A DNA stretch of 64,000 bases, from the NCBI GenBank assembly GCA_033439765.1, contig JAULSN010000003.1, positions 2,232,001 through 2,296,000 of the forward strand. The letters are read 5' to 3'. The stretch is from Lasiosphaeria ovina. Its lineage: Eukaryota > Ascomycota > Sordariomycetes > Sordariales > Lasiosphaeriaceae. The position numbers were made by a program, and so were the translations under genes. The notes under the pieces were generated by a model, which worked only from the letters and a program-made list of their open reading frames with translations, was not told the DNA's origin and ran no database searches. Below, in pieces: positions 1 through 10,959 of this stretch (the stretch's first letter is position 1; each line of letters opens with the position of its first letter).

Positions 1-1346
1 GGGCTACTTATCACCTCGTCCCTACGTGTATGCCTGCAGCTCGTTTACCTCCTTTGCGTAATTATCGTAGCACCGGTCAATCGCTCTACTCGGGAACTTC
101 GGGACGCTTATCAAACCGACCGCAAGAACCAACCGATCCTATCTGGGGCGCTTGTCAAACCAGAGAAGATCTGTCGGCTTGCTACACGCGACCGGTGTCA
201 TCGAAGGCGAATACACCATGTCTAGTAGTGATCCCAGCAACAAAGGCACTCCCCGTGATGTTCCTCAGCAGGTGCCTGGCGAAAACCGAGCTTCGGTACG
301 GTCCTCCCGAGGCCATCCTGTGGTGGAACAACGAGCTCACTAGCGAGGCGCGTTTGGCTCTTCGCCACGCCGGCTTGGAAACCACAATGACCGCCCTGAG
401 AGAAAGCTTCGCCCTTGATGCTCCCAATGCAACTGAGAAGTTCCAGGAGGGCCCACTGGTCTTGGTGTGGGGCTCAAAGGTGTCAATTGCCGCGATGTTG
501 CTGTCAAGTTCGTCCCTGAGCCTCACCATTTCCGGTTTGAGGTCTTCCCGTATCTTGGTAGCGTCATGATCGTCCTCTATGTCGGTAATTTGGGCAATTC
601 TCTTGAACAATTTCTAGCTGCCCGCGGGGGCAATTTTTGCCAGCTTTCGCGTTCTCGTAAACCTTTAGGTGCTGGAACATCTTGTTTCTGAAGGGAAACA
701 GGGTCTGGCAGTGGACACAGGTCCGACACAAGTGTCTGGCGTCCAGTAGATCGGCTACGTCATAGAAAATGACCAGCACACCACTGACATGAAGTCAATA
801 TAGGGGGAAGCCTCAGCAAAGAACAAGCTAGACAAACCGCCAAAGTCCAAGCCTAACCCGTCGTCAATTAAGCATTCACCTCCCAAATTATGACTTACAT
901 CGAACACAAAAGCCGTACTTATCAGAGGGCCGAGAGAAAGAAGAAAGAAAGAATAATTAACTGTAAATAAAAGTCGTCATATCACGGAGTCAGCCAGCGT
1001 AATACAGAACGACAGAGAGACATAGGTGGCACAGAGATTGTTTACCATTATCAAAAGTGAGGTGAAAGTGAGTCAGGAGGCTGGGGAAAAAGTACGGAAG
1101 GCCGTCCCGATGTAAACGAATCAGGAAGTCAAGCCAACCACTTTATCATTCTGATATGGACGGGCGAGAAAACGAAAAAGAAAGAACCGAACTCCCCATA
1201 ACCCCCTCTCGCTAGATAAAAACCAATCCCCCTTTCCGCCCCTGAGTCACGTGCCCTTTCTTCACCACCAGGCAATCCGAGATCATCCTCCCAAGATATC
1301 AATATAGCCATACCTCCACGCCCCCACAAGACACCCACCCTGACGA
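1..1346. other. Left-edge region without a confident gene
   Basis: Open frames of 60-180 codons occur on both strands, but none has a recognisable domain and none is clearly favoured by composition. The minus strand near 564-779 carries the only protein-like motif and is listed separately. From about 780 to 1340 the sequence is purine-rich and looks non-coding; the last part is the 3' flank of the minus-strand gene ending at 1347. Because the window starts at base 1, this may be the remains of a gene or repeat that continues outside. Confidence 0.4.
564..779 (-). pseudogene. Possible zinc-finger-like remnant
   Basis: A 71-codon minus-strand frame has a C-x2-C-x3-F-x5-(K/M)-x3-HL arrangement (CVHCQTLFPF...QHLKV) that resembles a single C2H2-type finger. 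The frame starts with a non-ATG codon and stops soon after the motif, so it is at most a fragment. Such isolated fingers occur both in host genes and in fungal retroelement polyproteins; the flanks do not decide which. Low confidence. Confidence 0.2.
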
Positions 1347-3257
1347 CTAGTCATCACACGCCACGTCGACAGTTAGCTCGATGCCGTCGCCACGTAGTGA
1401 GCGCCGCATTTTATCCCAGTCAGGCCAAGTCCCTGCAAACGACGGCGACAAGACTATGGCGACGGTTTTGAGATTGGCGTGGCGTCCAGACCGCTTTCCC
1501 CGACGCAGATTATTGAAAGCCCGCCGGTAAGCAGCCGCAAAATTGCCCGGCGCCAGAAGGTCGTCCACCTGCAGCACGCCCCAGTTCTCGCCCGCCGCGC
1601 CCACGTCGTGCCAGTCCTCCAGCAGCGTCAGGTGCTCCAGCGCGGGCGGGAGCAGGTCGCTGAACATCCGCGGCGGGCCCTCGTCCTCGTCGTCGTCAAT
1701 GGCTGTAGGCGGCGCGATGCCGAACCGCGAGGACGTGGCCGTCGGGGTGCCGAATAGCGCGGACGTGGTGATGCGAAGGCGGCGCAGGCACTCCTGCCCT
1801 GCCACGTCGACGGGGCCGACGCCGCTTGCCTCGAGGTGTAGTGTTGTCAGCGGTGGCAGTGATGGGGAGCTGTGTAGTGTCTGCCGCAGGGCCGTCGACA
1901 GCACACGCTTCGGCGCCCCCTGCTCGACCTCAAATTCTAGGTCGTCGAAGCGGGGGGCTGGCGGCTCCCAGCCGGCCTTCTGGAGCGCGCCGGCAGCTGC
2001 CACTAGGACACCGTCGAGTAGGTCAAAGGTGCTGTCGTTGACGGGGTGGTCGTGGACGATGATGGCTGGGTGTGCGCGGCGGGCGGGGGACCGGGGTTTA
2101 AGGATCTTGACCACGCGCTGGCCGTCGTACACGCGCTCCTGCAGCTGCTCTGCGGGAATTCGCTGGTAGCCTCCTAGCACGGGGTGGTCCGAGGCGGGCG
2201 AGGGGCGGTTGCGGTACCGCAGCATAGAGTAGGCGTGCGATAGGCTCACACGGCCATGCGTCACCACCGTCGTGATAGTAGCCGGCAGGCTCTCCCACTC
2301 GTGGCGTACTGACTCGGCTGTGTTAGGCCCGTCTAGGTCGCAAAACAGCTCGAGCGTGCCAAGGCGCCCGCACGACTCCAGCGTCTCGCCCAGCCCCAGA
2401 ACCAGGCCCTGGCCCTCGATGGAGTAGCGGAGGATGACGTTGCCGGCGATTCCCTGCCCCGCGCTACTGCCGAGAAGTAGCCGAGGCACATCAGCCACCC
2501 TCAGATTCGCCTCAGGTGCCAGTACGACCAGCTTCTCGAGCCGCTCCAGCACGCCACTGATCAAGCGCCAGTGCTCGTCGGTTTGGCCAGCGCGTAGGGC
2601 CGTATTGACTGCCGAGTAGTCTGTGCCGAAGCCCACCGCGCTCTCGACGACCGGCTCAAGGCTTAGGACGCGCACGTTCCGGCACCGTATTAGCAGGGCA
2701 GCGAGTAGTCTGGACCCGAGAGGTACGCCAGGACGGCCGCTACTCCCAGCGTAATCCCCAAGCGGGAATGTTGCGTCCGGCGCTCGACTAAGACCGGTGA
2801 CGCGTAGAAAATCCTGAACATCGCCCGACTCGCCCAGCCTCAGATCCCTGCCCTCGAGTAAAGTAAAGTTCAGCCGAGACGGCAGCCACTCGAGCGCGGC
2901 GACGTATCCGGCCAGGAAGTCACCCCTGGCCGGCGGCGCCAGCAGCAGCGTGCGCAGGAAACCGAGCGCGCGCTCGGCACGCGCGCAGCCGTCGTCGCGC
3001 ACGCTGTTGTAGAAGTTAGGCAGCCGGTACAGCTGCCGCGTGGCGGCCTCGCTCGTAGCCCTGCACAGCTGCGCCAGAGCGCACAGGGCCGCCGACGCCA
3101 GCGCGTTCTGCACCAACTGCTCGCTGCGCGACAAGCCCTCGCCCGTAGTCATCTCGACGGCGAGCGAGCCCACGATGCGCGAGACGATCGCCGGCTTGGC
3201 GAACGCGGCGTCTGCGCTGGAGACGAGCTGGCCAGATGCACGCGAGTGAGAAGACAT
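1347..3257 (-). CDS. F-box/LRR-like protein, 636 aa
   Basis: An uninterrupted reading frame begins at the ATG at 3257 and ends with TAG at 1347. I chose this ATG because the frame upstream (to 4160) runs through a tandem-repeat array and gives low-complexity Ser/His-rich sequence. The N-terminus has 'IVSRIVGSLA' followed by 'ALAQLCRATSEAATRQLYR', the pattern of a degenerate fungal F-box (hydrophobic P-x-IV..I, then L-CR...R-LY). The rest is Leu-rich with regularly spaced 'LxxLxL' segments, as in fungal F-box/LRR-type proteins, which usually deliver substrates to SCF ubiquitin ligases. No catalytic motif is visible. A short stretch of the central part (TTVVTHG...VS) reappears in the AT-rich island at 6.7 kb. 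The F-box call is inference; the gene model is well supported. Confidence 0.7.
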   Translation of the reverse strand: MSSHSRASGQLVSSADAAFAKPAIVSRIVGSLAVEMTTGEGLSRSEQLVQNALASAALCALAQLCRATSEAATRQLYRLPNFYNSVRDDGCARAERALGFLRTLLLAPPARGDFLAGYVAALEWLPSRLNFTLLEGRDLRLGESGDVQDFLRVTGLSRAPDATFPLGDYAGSSGRPGVPLGSRLLAALLIRCRNVRVLSLEPVVESAVGFGTDYSAVNTALRAGQTDEHWRLISGVLERLEKLVVLAPEANLRVADVPRLLLGSSAGQGIAGNVILRYSIEGQGLVLGLGETLESCGRLGTLELFCDLDGPNTAESVRHEWESLPATITTVVTHGRVSLSHAYSMLRYRNRPSPASDHPVLGGYQRIPAEQLQERVYDGQRVVKILKPRSPARRAHPAIIVHDHPVNDSTFDLLDGVLVAAAGALQKAGWEPPAPRFDDLEFEVEQGAPKRVLSTALRQTLHSSPSLPPLTTLHLEASGVGPVDVAGQECLRRLRITTSALFGTPTATSSRFGIAPPTAIDDDEDEGPPRMFSDLLPPALEHLTLLEDWHDVGAAGENWGVLQVDDLLAPGNFAAAYRRAFNNLRRGKRSGRHANLKTVAIVLSPSFAGTWPDWDKMRRSLRGDGIELTVDVACDD

Positions 3258-3374
3258 TGTGATGTGGCGATCTGAGATGATTGTCAGCATTTGTGTTTGG
3301 TAAAGAGGCAAGTAGGATATTGGGAGCGTGGAGAGCGGCTTACCTTGTAGACTGTCGCGGTGGTTGTGTGTGAT

Positions 3375-3905
3375 TGTATGATCGGATATCGAAGCCACTT
3401 CTTGCGCAAGGGAGGAGTGACTGAAGCGTGCCCGTGAAGAAATTATTCGCGGATGAGTGTCGGAAGGTATGAGATGCGAGATAGACGAGACTGGTTGAAT
3501 GATCGAGTATATAAACGACTTGCCAAGCAAGGAAGAGGCGATTGGAGTCCAGCTGCAAGACGAGGATTGACTGATGCTCCGATGTGTGAGGTAGGCGACA
3601 GCCGAGGATGTGTGAGCGACCGAATATATAGGCCACTGGTCAAGGAAGGAGCGGGCGGCTCGGGTCTGTATGAGGAGGATTGGGTGCGCGTGCGATGACT
3701 GAGGTAGATGATAGATCTGTGTGAAGCAAGACCAAACGACCGAAGATATAGATCGATTATTGAAAATGAAATGCCGACCGAGAACGGTCCACAAGTGAAG
3801 AACTGAGGATGTGCGGAAAGATGTGAGGTGGGTGAAGGTCAAGGAAGAGGATGACTGATTGATCGAAGATATAGACCGCCGATCAAGCAAGCATGGGGTG
3901 ACTGG
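3375..3905. repeat. Degenerate ~120-bp tandem array upstream of the F-box-like gene
   Basis: Five copies of a unit anchored by GA(T/C)CGA(A/G)TATATA begin at about 3380, 3501, 3618, 3738 and 3861, that is, spacings of 121, 117, 120 and 123 bp. Each anchor is followed by a variant of GGCC(A)CT-TC-AGCAAGGA. A shorter ~29-bp motif (GTCGGCAGAGGAAGGA-like) continues from about 3945 to 4055. The array lies immediately 5' of the gene starting at 3257 and could be promoter or leader sequence. The anchor carries a TATATA core. Confidence 0.65.
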
Positions 3906-4195
3906 TATCTTTCTGCAAGAGCAAGCAAGAAATGACTGACGGCCGTCGGCAGAGGAAGGAATGACGGCTGTCGGTGGAGGAAGGATTGAATGCTTGGATA
4001 TAGGTAGCAGAGGAAGAAGGAGGCTTGGATGTAGGAAGCAGAGGAAGGACTGGATGCTTGCTAGAACTAGATGTGCGAAATGATTAATCTGTGGAAGCTC
4101 GAAAAAGTGGAAGAAGAAGAAGGAGGGGGAGGGGGTAGGAGGAAGAGAATATATAGCCATCCGGAGAGAAAAAGTGGGTCCCCCAAAATTGAGAG

Positions 4196-5189
4196 GTGCT
4201 CCTTCAACGAGCCCCGATGCTGCTGCTCCCTCGAGCTACTCCACTCCCGGGAGCTGTTCCTATTGTTCTCTCTGAAGGTCGTAATCAGCAAACACAGCTC
4301 CGCGTTACCAAAAGATCAGAGGGAGAAGAAAAACTGGGGCCGGTGGAGGATATGCTGCGTTTTCTCGCGGACTCCTCCACCGAGTTCCCACCTCGGTGTG
4401 GAGCTACGGTCCCGAGCCGGTTGCTTGAGATTAGACGAAGAAATGGAAGAGAAAGGGCAGGATTTCCTTTGCTAGGGGCTCCTACGTATGCCGTCTTCGG
4501 GACCGGTGAAGATATGCTGCGTTTTCTCGCAGACTTCCTCGCCGAGTTTCCACATCGGCGAGGAGCTACGGTCATGAGCCTGGTGCTTGACATTACACGA
4601 GGGCAGGGAAGAAAAAGGGCGGGAATTCTTCTGCTAGGTGCTCCCGCGTATGGCGTCTTTGGGGCCGGTGAAGATGTGCTTCGCATCCTCGCAGACTTCT
4701 TCACCAAGTTCCCACCTCGGTGTGGAGCTACGGTCCCGAACCTGGTGCTTGACATTAGACGAAGATAAGGAAGGAAAAGGGCGAAATTTTTTCTGCTGGG
4801 AGCTCCCGCGTATGCTCGTCTTCGAAGCCGGCAAGGTGTTCGTGCAGGCTGCTCTCAAGCGGCCGCCTCTTAGGACCCTAATTAAGAGGCTCGCGGCTCA
4901 GAAGCTTACGGTTCATAAGCACCCAGCTCTCGAGGAGTCTCTGGGCATCATCGTAGATGTGCGAGAAGACGTAGGCTCAGAGGAAGAGCAGGATATGTTA
5001 TACCTCTCCAGCGATGAGTCTGTGCGAGAGCGTTGGCGCCGCCGCCGGCCTGGTCATGCGCGAAATGTTTCGGAAGTACTGGCCAAGCTAGACCACCTGA
5101 CCTGTATGATCCGTAGCTGGCATTGTTCTAGGATAGTTGTCCTGTCCCGGATGAGCTTTGGGGCACCGCTTTGCTCTCCAGAACCTTGA
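4196..5189 (+). pseudogene. Broken ORF built of 54-residue repeats, function unknown
   Basis: Frame 4196-4768 encodes 190 residues containing tandem 54-residue units with the consensus (E)DMLRFLADF-x3-FP-R-GATV-x3-LVLDI-R-x2-GR-RAG-x-LLGAPAY-VFG-G. In the third unit a TAA replaces the codon seen in the other units, and one extra base around 4813-4820 shifts the rest into another frame. That second frame (to 5189) continues the same pattern ('VFEAGKVFVQAALK') and then becomes non-repetitive with an acidic stretch (SEEEQDMLYLSSDESVRE). I do not recognise the family. The two lesions suggest a dead gene or a repeat whose protein-like look is only inherited. Its purine-rich surroundings do not look like a normal promoter. 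Confidence 0.4.
4340..4830 (+). repeat. 162-bp (54-codon) tandem repeat, three copies
   Basis: The anchor GATATGCTGCGTTTTCTCGC occurs at about 4349 and 4510, with a diverged form (GATGTGCTTCGCATCCTCGC) at about 4672; the spacing is 161-162 bp. The unit length is a multiple of three and keeps the frame across copies 1-3. A partial fourth unit follows near 4800-4860. Confidence 0.75.
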
Positions 5190-6130
5190 GCTCCTCCAGT
5201 CTTGTCATGCTTGTCACGGCACGGCACCGTGGGCGTTGCGAGAAGGCCCCGGGTGCGTGGCTGTGCTGTAACCTAATGAAAATCCCGAGACAGCAGATTG
5301 CAATTCTAGCATCCTTTGGGTGGCGTGGTGTAGCAGAAGTAGGTGTTGAGCCCCGCCGTCACAGTTTTACAGTGGAATGCCCTTGATATTTGCTATGTTA
5401 CGGCCGAAGACTCGAGAAAGCGTGAACCAGCGCGAGACTGACCTGTGCGCTCTGCTTGTGGCAGGTTGATCAGATCTGCAGGGTGTCATATGGCCCTAGC
5501 TCCCCGGGTTGCCAGGTATTGGTATGTATTTTGTCTGCTAGCGCAACGGTATTACGTTACGAGACATCTTCGCTGCCAGCAGTGCCACAAGATATTTGCA
5601 GCTGCACTTGCCAAGCCTGCCCCGCCTGTCCCGAAGAACTGGCTCTCCCTGCGAGCCTCAGCTGCAGTGATCCCTGCTAATCTGACCGTCAAATGGCATG
5701 CTGCAGAGGCTCGAGCATCGAGGCAGTCCTTCACAGTAGCTTCATTCCAGCCTCACGGCATTCATCCGTTTGACAGTACCTGTGGACTCGCCGTACACCG
5801 ACCAGAAGCTATGTAGACATTAGTCCCCTCACAGTGTGAGAGATAAGCGGCAGGATAAAGCTGCTGCTGCAGGTGCCCGTCTGGTGTGCTGAAATGCAGG
5901 AGCACAACGACTCACGTTTGCTTCCCCGGGGACTCTTCCCTTCGCTTGGGGTCCCCGATCAGAGACGCTATCAGGAGCATGACATAATGTACGATGTGGA
6001 GGCAGAAGAGCGAGAGAAGGGATGGTGGGAGTTGTAAATGAGGTGGAAGTTGTCAATGAGGTGGAGACGAGAGGTTGCCCCTCCGCTCGAGAGCAACCTC
6101 TAGTGTTCTAGGGGATGGAAGACACGGAAA
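5190..6130. other. No supported gene
   Basis: Several 60-120 codon frames overlap on both strands. The plus frame 5445-5816 contains a CQQCHKIF motif, but codon use and length do not support a gene. Composition is mixed, and the segment passes into an AT-rich island from about 6130. Confidence 0.4.
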
Positions 6131-6654
6131 AGGAAACAAAAAACTCCTGAGCCACTCGTTATTTCTCATACGCAAACAAGTTACTCAAATTAGGTATATA
6201 AGTAGAAAATCTTCTAGATTAAGAAAGATATCTCTTTTACTTATAATATCTATTTCGTCGCCTAAAGTATAAGGATTTTAGCTTGAATAATTAGAAGTCA
6301 AAGAAGGAAAGGGGCTTTATTTACTTAGACCTCTAAGAAGATTCTAAAATTTATTACGTGGATTTAACTTTCGTTTTTTTAAAGTTCTAAAGTCTCTCTT
6401 GCTAGCTAAAAGCTTAGCAGTATTGAATAATAAAAACTAAGCGGGACCGTCGGAGAAAACACCAATTCTATCCCTTAAACCCTTAGTAAGACAGCTCGCT
6501 CGGTGGGTCTACTAAGCTACTTCGCTAGGTAGCCTTCTAAAAGGATATCTAGAATCGCAAGTTCCTAATTTGTAATCGTTGTGACGGTGGAGCTCAACAC
6601 CTACTACCGCTACACAACACCCAATACTGGAATTACAAGCTATTAAGCTGCAAA

Positions 6655-6730
6655 CTTGTAGTAGGTTATAACCCCTAAGCCTACTCATAGGGCTCACGGT
6701 GCCGTGCGTAACAACCGTAGTGCGCTGCAT
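6655..6730 (-). pseudogene. Fragment resembling the F-box-like gene at 1347-3257
   Basis: On the minus strand the frame reads RTTVVTHGTVSPMSRLRGY, matching ITTVVTHGRVSLSHAYSML in the intact gene. At DNA level about 20 bases around 6700-6718 match 2255-2275 at roughly 16 of 20 positions. The match fades on both sides, so this is a diverged paralogue fragment rather than a recent duplicate. Confidence is limited by its short length. Confidence 0.35.
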
Positions 6731-7336
6731 ACGACTATAGTAGCTACGCCGGCGTGCCCTTTACCTGCCGCGATAGCCCGCTCCCGCCAGGAGTTCATGT
6801 AGGATCCTCGTCTAGAATTAAAATATTCCGAGGTTTAATATAGCTACTAGGATTCTTACGACCCGGCCATTCGACCGCCCGAGATAGGACTTTAACGAGC
6901 GTTTAACGTAACGTAATCAAAAGGATATTAAAATTCCAGAGTGAGATAAAACGGAAGCCTCCATAAAGTCCGATTTTTATATATTCTTTTATATCTCTTT
7001 AACTAATAGAAAGGATATCACAACGGCTTGTCCATAATAGCTACACCGCTACGCTAGACCGCTTATAAAGATGTAATATAAACCGCTCGACTGTGTGGGC
7101 CGTCTATCTGTACGGCGCAATAGCACCTGTGGGCTGGGTTGGTGGGTGTGCGAGGTAAATAGAGGGCAAGCTCCTAGTGCACGGGTAATATTAGTCAAAC
7201 CTGGCTGTCACTCAAAGTGCATAAGTATAAGGAATATGTATTGCTTGCTTGAAGAACCAAGTAAGCTCTATCTAGGACCGTAGGCACGGTCGTCGTATAT
7301 ATCTATAAGTCTCGGCCAAAAAGAGCATTACTTTAC

Positions 7337-7388
7337 TGCTCAGTGCTCCACTCCTGCTCAGTACTGAGCAAGTGTGGGGTGCTGAGCA
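7337..7388. repeat. Nested palindrome in the AT-rich island
   Basis: A perfect 16-bp palindrome (TGCTCAGTACTGAGCA, 7355-7370) sits inside a larger imperfect inverted repeat. TGCTCAG starts at 7337 and the matching CTGAGCA ends at 7388. The surrounding 7335-7470 segment is clearly GC-richer than the rest of the island. Confidence 0.6.
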
Positions 7389-9090
7389 GCTCGGTTAGCG
7401 CCAAGGCCCTGTACTGCGCGCTGTCACCCTCTGCTCCTGCCCGGAGCTCCCCGCTCCTGCAGCGAGCCTAGTATAAACCGAGATTCGTAACGAGATGCTA
7501 CATTTTCAATCTGCTAAGCTTGTAACATGTCGTGTTAGAGCTTCTTACCTTGATATCTCCTAGGTTTACCAAAGGTCCGACTCGGGCCTCGGCTCCTTCG
7601 TCCGCTTTGGACGGGACTAGCTAACGCACTCACGTGTTTTAGCGAGACTACCTTTTAAATTAATAACTAAGCGTTCTTTACTCCTTTTCCTAGTTTAATA
7701 GAAGGAGTCTTGTTTTATTTATTAAATAATTTCATTCTTCTCACTTATCGTACAGGCTTTAAGCTTGTGCTTTTCTTTGAGATAGTTGAAAATCAGATCT
7801 CAGTATACTACAGCACTTAGCACTAGCTCGCTAATAGACCGGTGCGAGCTAGGCGCTTTCTAAACACCTTACTCACGTATTCTTCGCCTTAGTAGTAAGG
7901 AGATTACGTAGCCCACACGATCTACACAAGTCTTTAGATCTGGACTTTAGTAGGCTTCTACCTACACGACGGCCTCGCTATAATGGAACGCCCTCTTCCT
8001 ATAGGCTTTGCACTGAGGCCGTTGAGTGCGTTTTATTAAAGGCGGAGCTTCCACCGCTTTAGCAGTTGTGAGCTCGGTGAGGGTGTAGTGAGATTACACA
8101 CTCGGTATTCAGCGGACCCGATGCCGTGCCGTGATAGCTAGGGCTTTAGATTGGACTTACTACGCTTTCAAGCTTTGTTCACCAGATCCGTCACCATCGC
8201 ATTAGGAATTTAGAAAAGCAAAGCTTCTTAGTAACGGTGAGGATCGAACCCGCAGTCTCTTGGGTTGTCATATAGCTAGGCTTATACCTAAATCTAAGTC
8301 AAGGTACTAGCTATAGGGAGCTACTTAAGCTACGTGTTCGAATGCTTCGATAAAAAGGATTTTAATAAATAAAGAAGGATTAGATTAGAACGGGAAAGAA
8401 CTCCTTTATATTAGTTTATTAGAGCGAGTGCATTGCGTTGTAGAATACCAAATCCACGTAGATCCGATAGTCTAGCCGGTCTTTAGATACCTCTTGCTAC
8501 GGAACGGTACCGTAGGTGCAAGAAGCAAACCTACGGGTATCTAGCTAGATATTTTAGAGCCGGCCAATTATATATTATGAATAGGGTAGATGGCAATCTA
8601 ACTTGCTATTGGAAGGTATAGTAGGGTGAGGCGATAAAGGTCTAGGTTACGTATAGCTTGACATCGCCATATTCGTGCCACAAGATAGCCTTGAGGATAT
8701 TGTAGCACTGAACTTTAGCTCGCTACAAATACTCTAGGAGCTAGCTACGGTATTTGTGTGCGATCTAGGGCTCCGCCCGGCTCCTAGACTTAGGTGGCTC
8801 AGCTTCGGTCAGATCTTCAGTTCACCACGGTAGCTATTAGCTGCCGTAAGTAGCGGATAGCTTATTAAACTTAATTAAAGTTTTCACTTAATAACGCGTT
8901 GCTATTAAGATAGGATCTATAAAGCAAAGTTAGAAGAGTACTAGAAGATTCGGGATTCCGGGTCTTAAGTCTAATAAGGAAATCTGGACGACAGATAACG
9001 GTGAAGACGTTGGTATTTTTCTTTTCTTTTTTTAAAAGCGCTTTAAAAATTTTACGCTTAATTGTTATATTAAGGCCCTAGCGTATATAT

Positions 9091-10959
9091 TGCTTTTGAC
9101 TCTGGCGAGGGAGGCGATGCAGGTAGCCGTCTTCTTGGCCCTTTCGTCGAGGCAACTTGCAGCAGCCTCTCAGCATTTTAGGGACGGGATCATGCAGGTG
9201 CAAACGAAAGCCCTTGCACGGAAACGGGACCAGACGAAACACCTAACAACGGATACGTGCTTGGCTCCAGTTAGGGTTCCGAGCCCTAGTCGTCTTCACA
9301 TTTCTTGAGATAATTCACGACCTCGATAATCCCCCCCCGATGTCAAGGAGCTGGCACGGCGCGAGTGATCCGGAGAGAGGGCATTCTCGCTAGAGAAGCC
9401 ACAGTAATTACACCTTTGCCCTGTGCAGGTGAGAGTCATCATCATAGGTACATCGTGACCTTGACGGGATCCCTGCCAAGGATCATGTCCGCAGGTACCA
9501 AACAGCACATTGTGCCTCGCGAGCGGAGAGGGGTCACGGTCGGGCGTCTGGTCGCATTCTTACTTTCTCTGATGGTGACTGATGGAAGCATTGGGAGAAC
9601 ATCCTATTTTCCAACCGGCAGCCGTGTGAAGGGATTGCTAGTCTTTTCTAATTCGTAATTCTTTGAATGAGAGCTCAGCAACAGAATCAGGTCGACAATC
9701 TCGGGTCCCGGATTAACGCATTGGGAAATGGAACTTGAAGCTGCAGGCAAGCCAACCAAAGCCCAAAGTTGAAGCCATGCCCGGGAGCAGCCGCTAGATA
9801 TCCAAGATGCAAGACCTCGAAAATCGTTCTCGTTGTTGGTGGTCGCTGGCCTCACTCATTGGAGAGAGGAAAGCCCGTCAGATTTTAATCACGATTGACT
9901 CAGGACTTGCCGCACCGCAACAAACGCACTCTCTTTGACAGCCCCAAAATTTACCTGGCCATTATCTCGTTTTCACTTGGGCTTGCCCTGAGAGGACGTC
10001 GGATCTCTGCGAACTGTGCAGCAGGATTGACGTGACTTCCCTGCCGTTAATTAGCGGGCAGTACCTGCATCATCTGCACTCCCCGGCACCGCGTTGATAG
10101 TAGCACGCAATCAACCCCGCGCGTCTCGTTGCCCCGGTTGGCACTCGCTTATGCCCCTGGCAGGCAGGCATGTCGTTCCCAGCGACTAAGCTACTGTAGC
10201 AACGGTGCAGCGGCAGCGGGGCTGGGTAGTGGTGGATTTAATCTGACGGCCGTTGAGTGGCGCTTGGTGGGCCGCTCCCGGTCAGACTGGCTGCTGGGCC
10301 GGAATAGCCGGCGCGGTTCACCATGGCCCGACAAGCTGATGTGCTAGCCGCAATGTCTGACCAAATTGCGGAACCACGCCTCGACCGTCCACGCGGGACC
10401 CCAGTGGCGCGGTCCGCACTGCCATACGAGATTTTGCTGGATGCAATTACCCCTGAAATGCCCTATTTCCGATTCCCCCATTGCGGCCAGCCCTCTCTTT
10501 GTTTTTGTGCAGTTTTCAGACATGAGAGGCAATTGAGGAGAAGATGATCTCATTGCATCCGACTCCACAATATCTGAGGTCCATGGCTACAGTATGCGGT
10601 CATGTGTGGATACCAACGGCGGAAGCTAGGCAGCATGGAACCGCCTCGTCCAGGTACGAATCGGGAAGGCTGGGGGATCGGGGGTAGCAGGCCACAGGGT
10701 CGACGGCTAAATGGGACGCAGGGGCGGTTTAAGTCTCCCCATTAGGCGGGGAGGGTGCACTTTACGGGTACCGAAATTGAAATTGGGACTCTGGCCGTCT
10801 TGGCGGGAAAAGCCAAGCTATACATCAGCATTAATACACATGCAGGTCCCAGCTGTCGTGTCGTGGTGTTTGGCCCATCTGTGCCCGGCTGTCCGTCCTT
10901 GCCTCTCGTCTCCAGTCAAGCTCCCGTCGACCCTCAAGCGTGCATAGTTCAAGTCTAAC
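9091..10959. other. Intergenic, no supported gene
   Basis: Composition returns to host-like. Only short overlapping frames (60-100 codons) without recognisable motifs are present. The last ~200 bp should hold the promoter and leader of the lactonase-like gene starting at 10960. Confidence 0.5.

Larger units (their letters stand above)
6130..9090. other. AT-rich, RIP-like island
   Basis: About 3 kb with low GC, very frequent TA, and stop codons in all six frames; the longest frames are about 70 codons. The boundaries with the GC-rich host DNA are abrupt at both ends. TpA excess with depleted CpA/TpG is what repeat-induced point mutation leaves in filamentous ascomycetes. No LTR pair or terminal inverted repeat could be seen, so the original repeat family is unknown. 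A GC-richer, palindrome-rich patch at 7.33-7.47 kb and a fragment resembling the F-box-like gene at 6.7 kb stand out inside it. Confidence 0.7.

Noticed and set aside
3258..4160. N-terminal extension of the F-box-like protein to a 937-aa frame
   Set aside because: The extension is encoded by the 120-bp tandem array and is a low-complexity Ser/His/Leu-rich sequence; the ATG at 3257 starts the gene-like composition.
8215..8300. Possible tRNA gene on the minus strand (GGGTTCGATCC T-loop-like sequence at about 8230-8242)
   Set aside because: The T-loop consensus is there, but its stem has a mismatch and no matching acceptor or D-arm could be found at the right distance; probably chance or a decayed copy in the RIP-like island.
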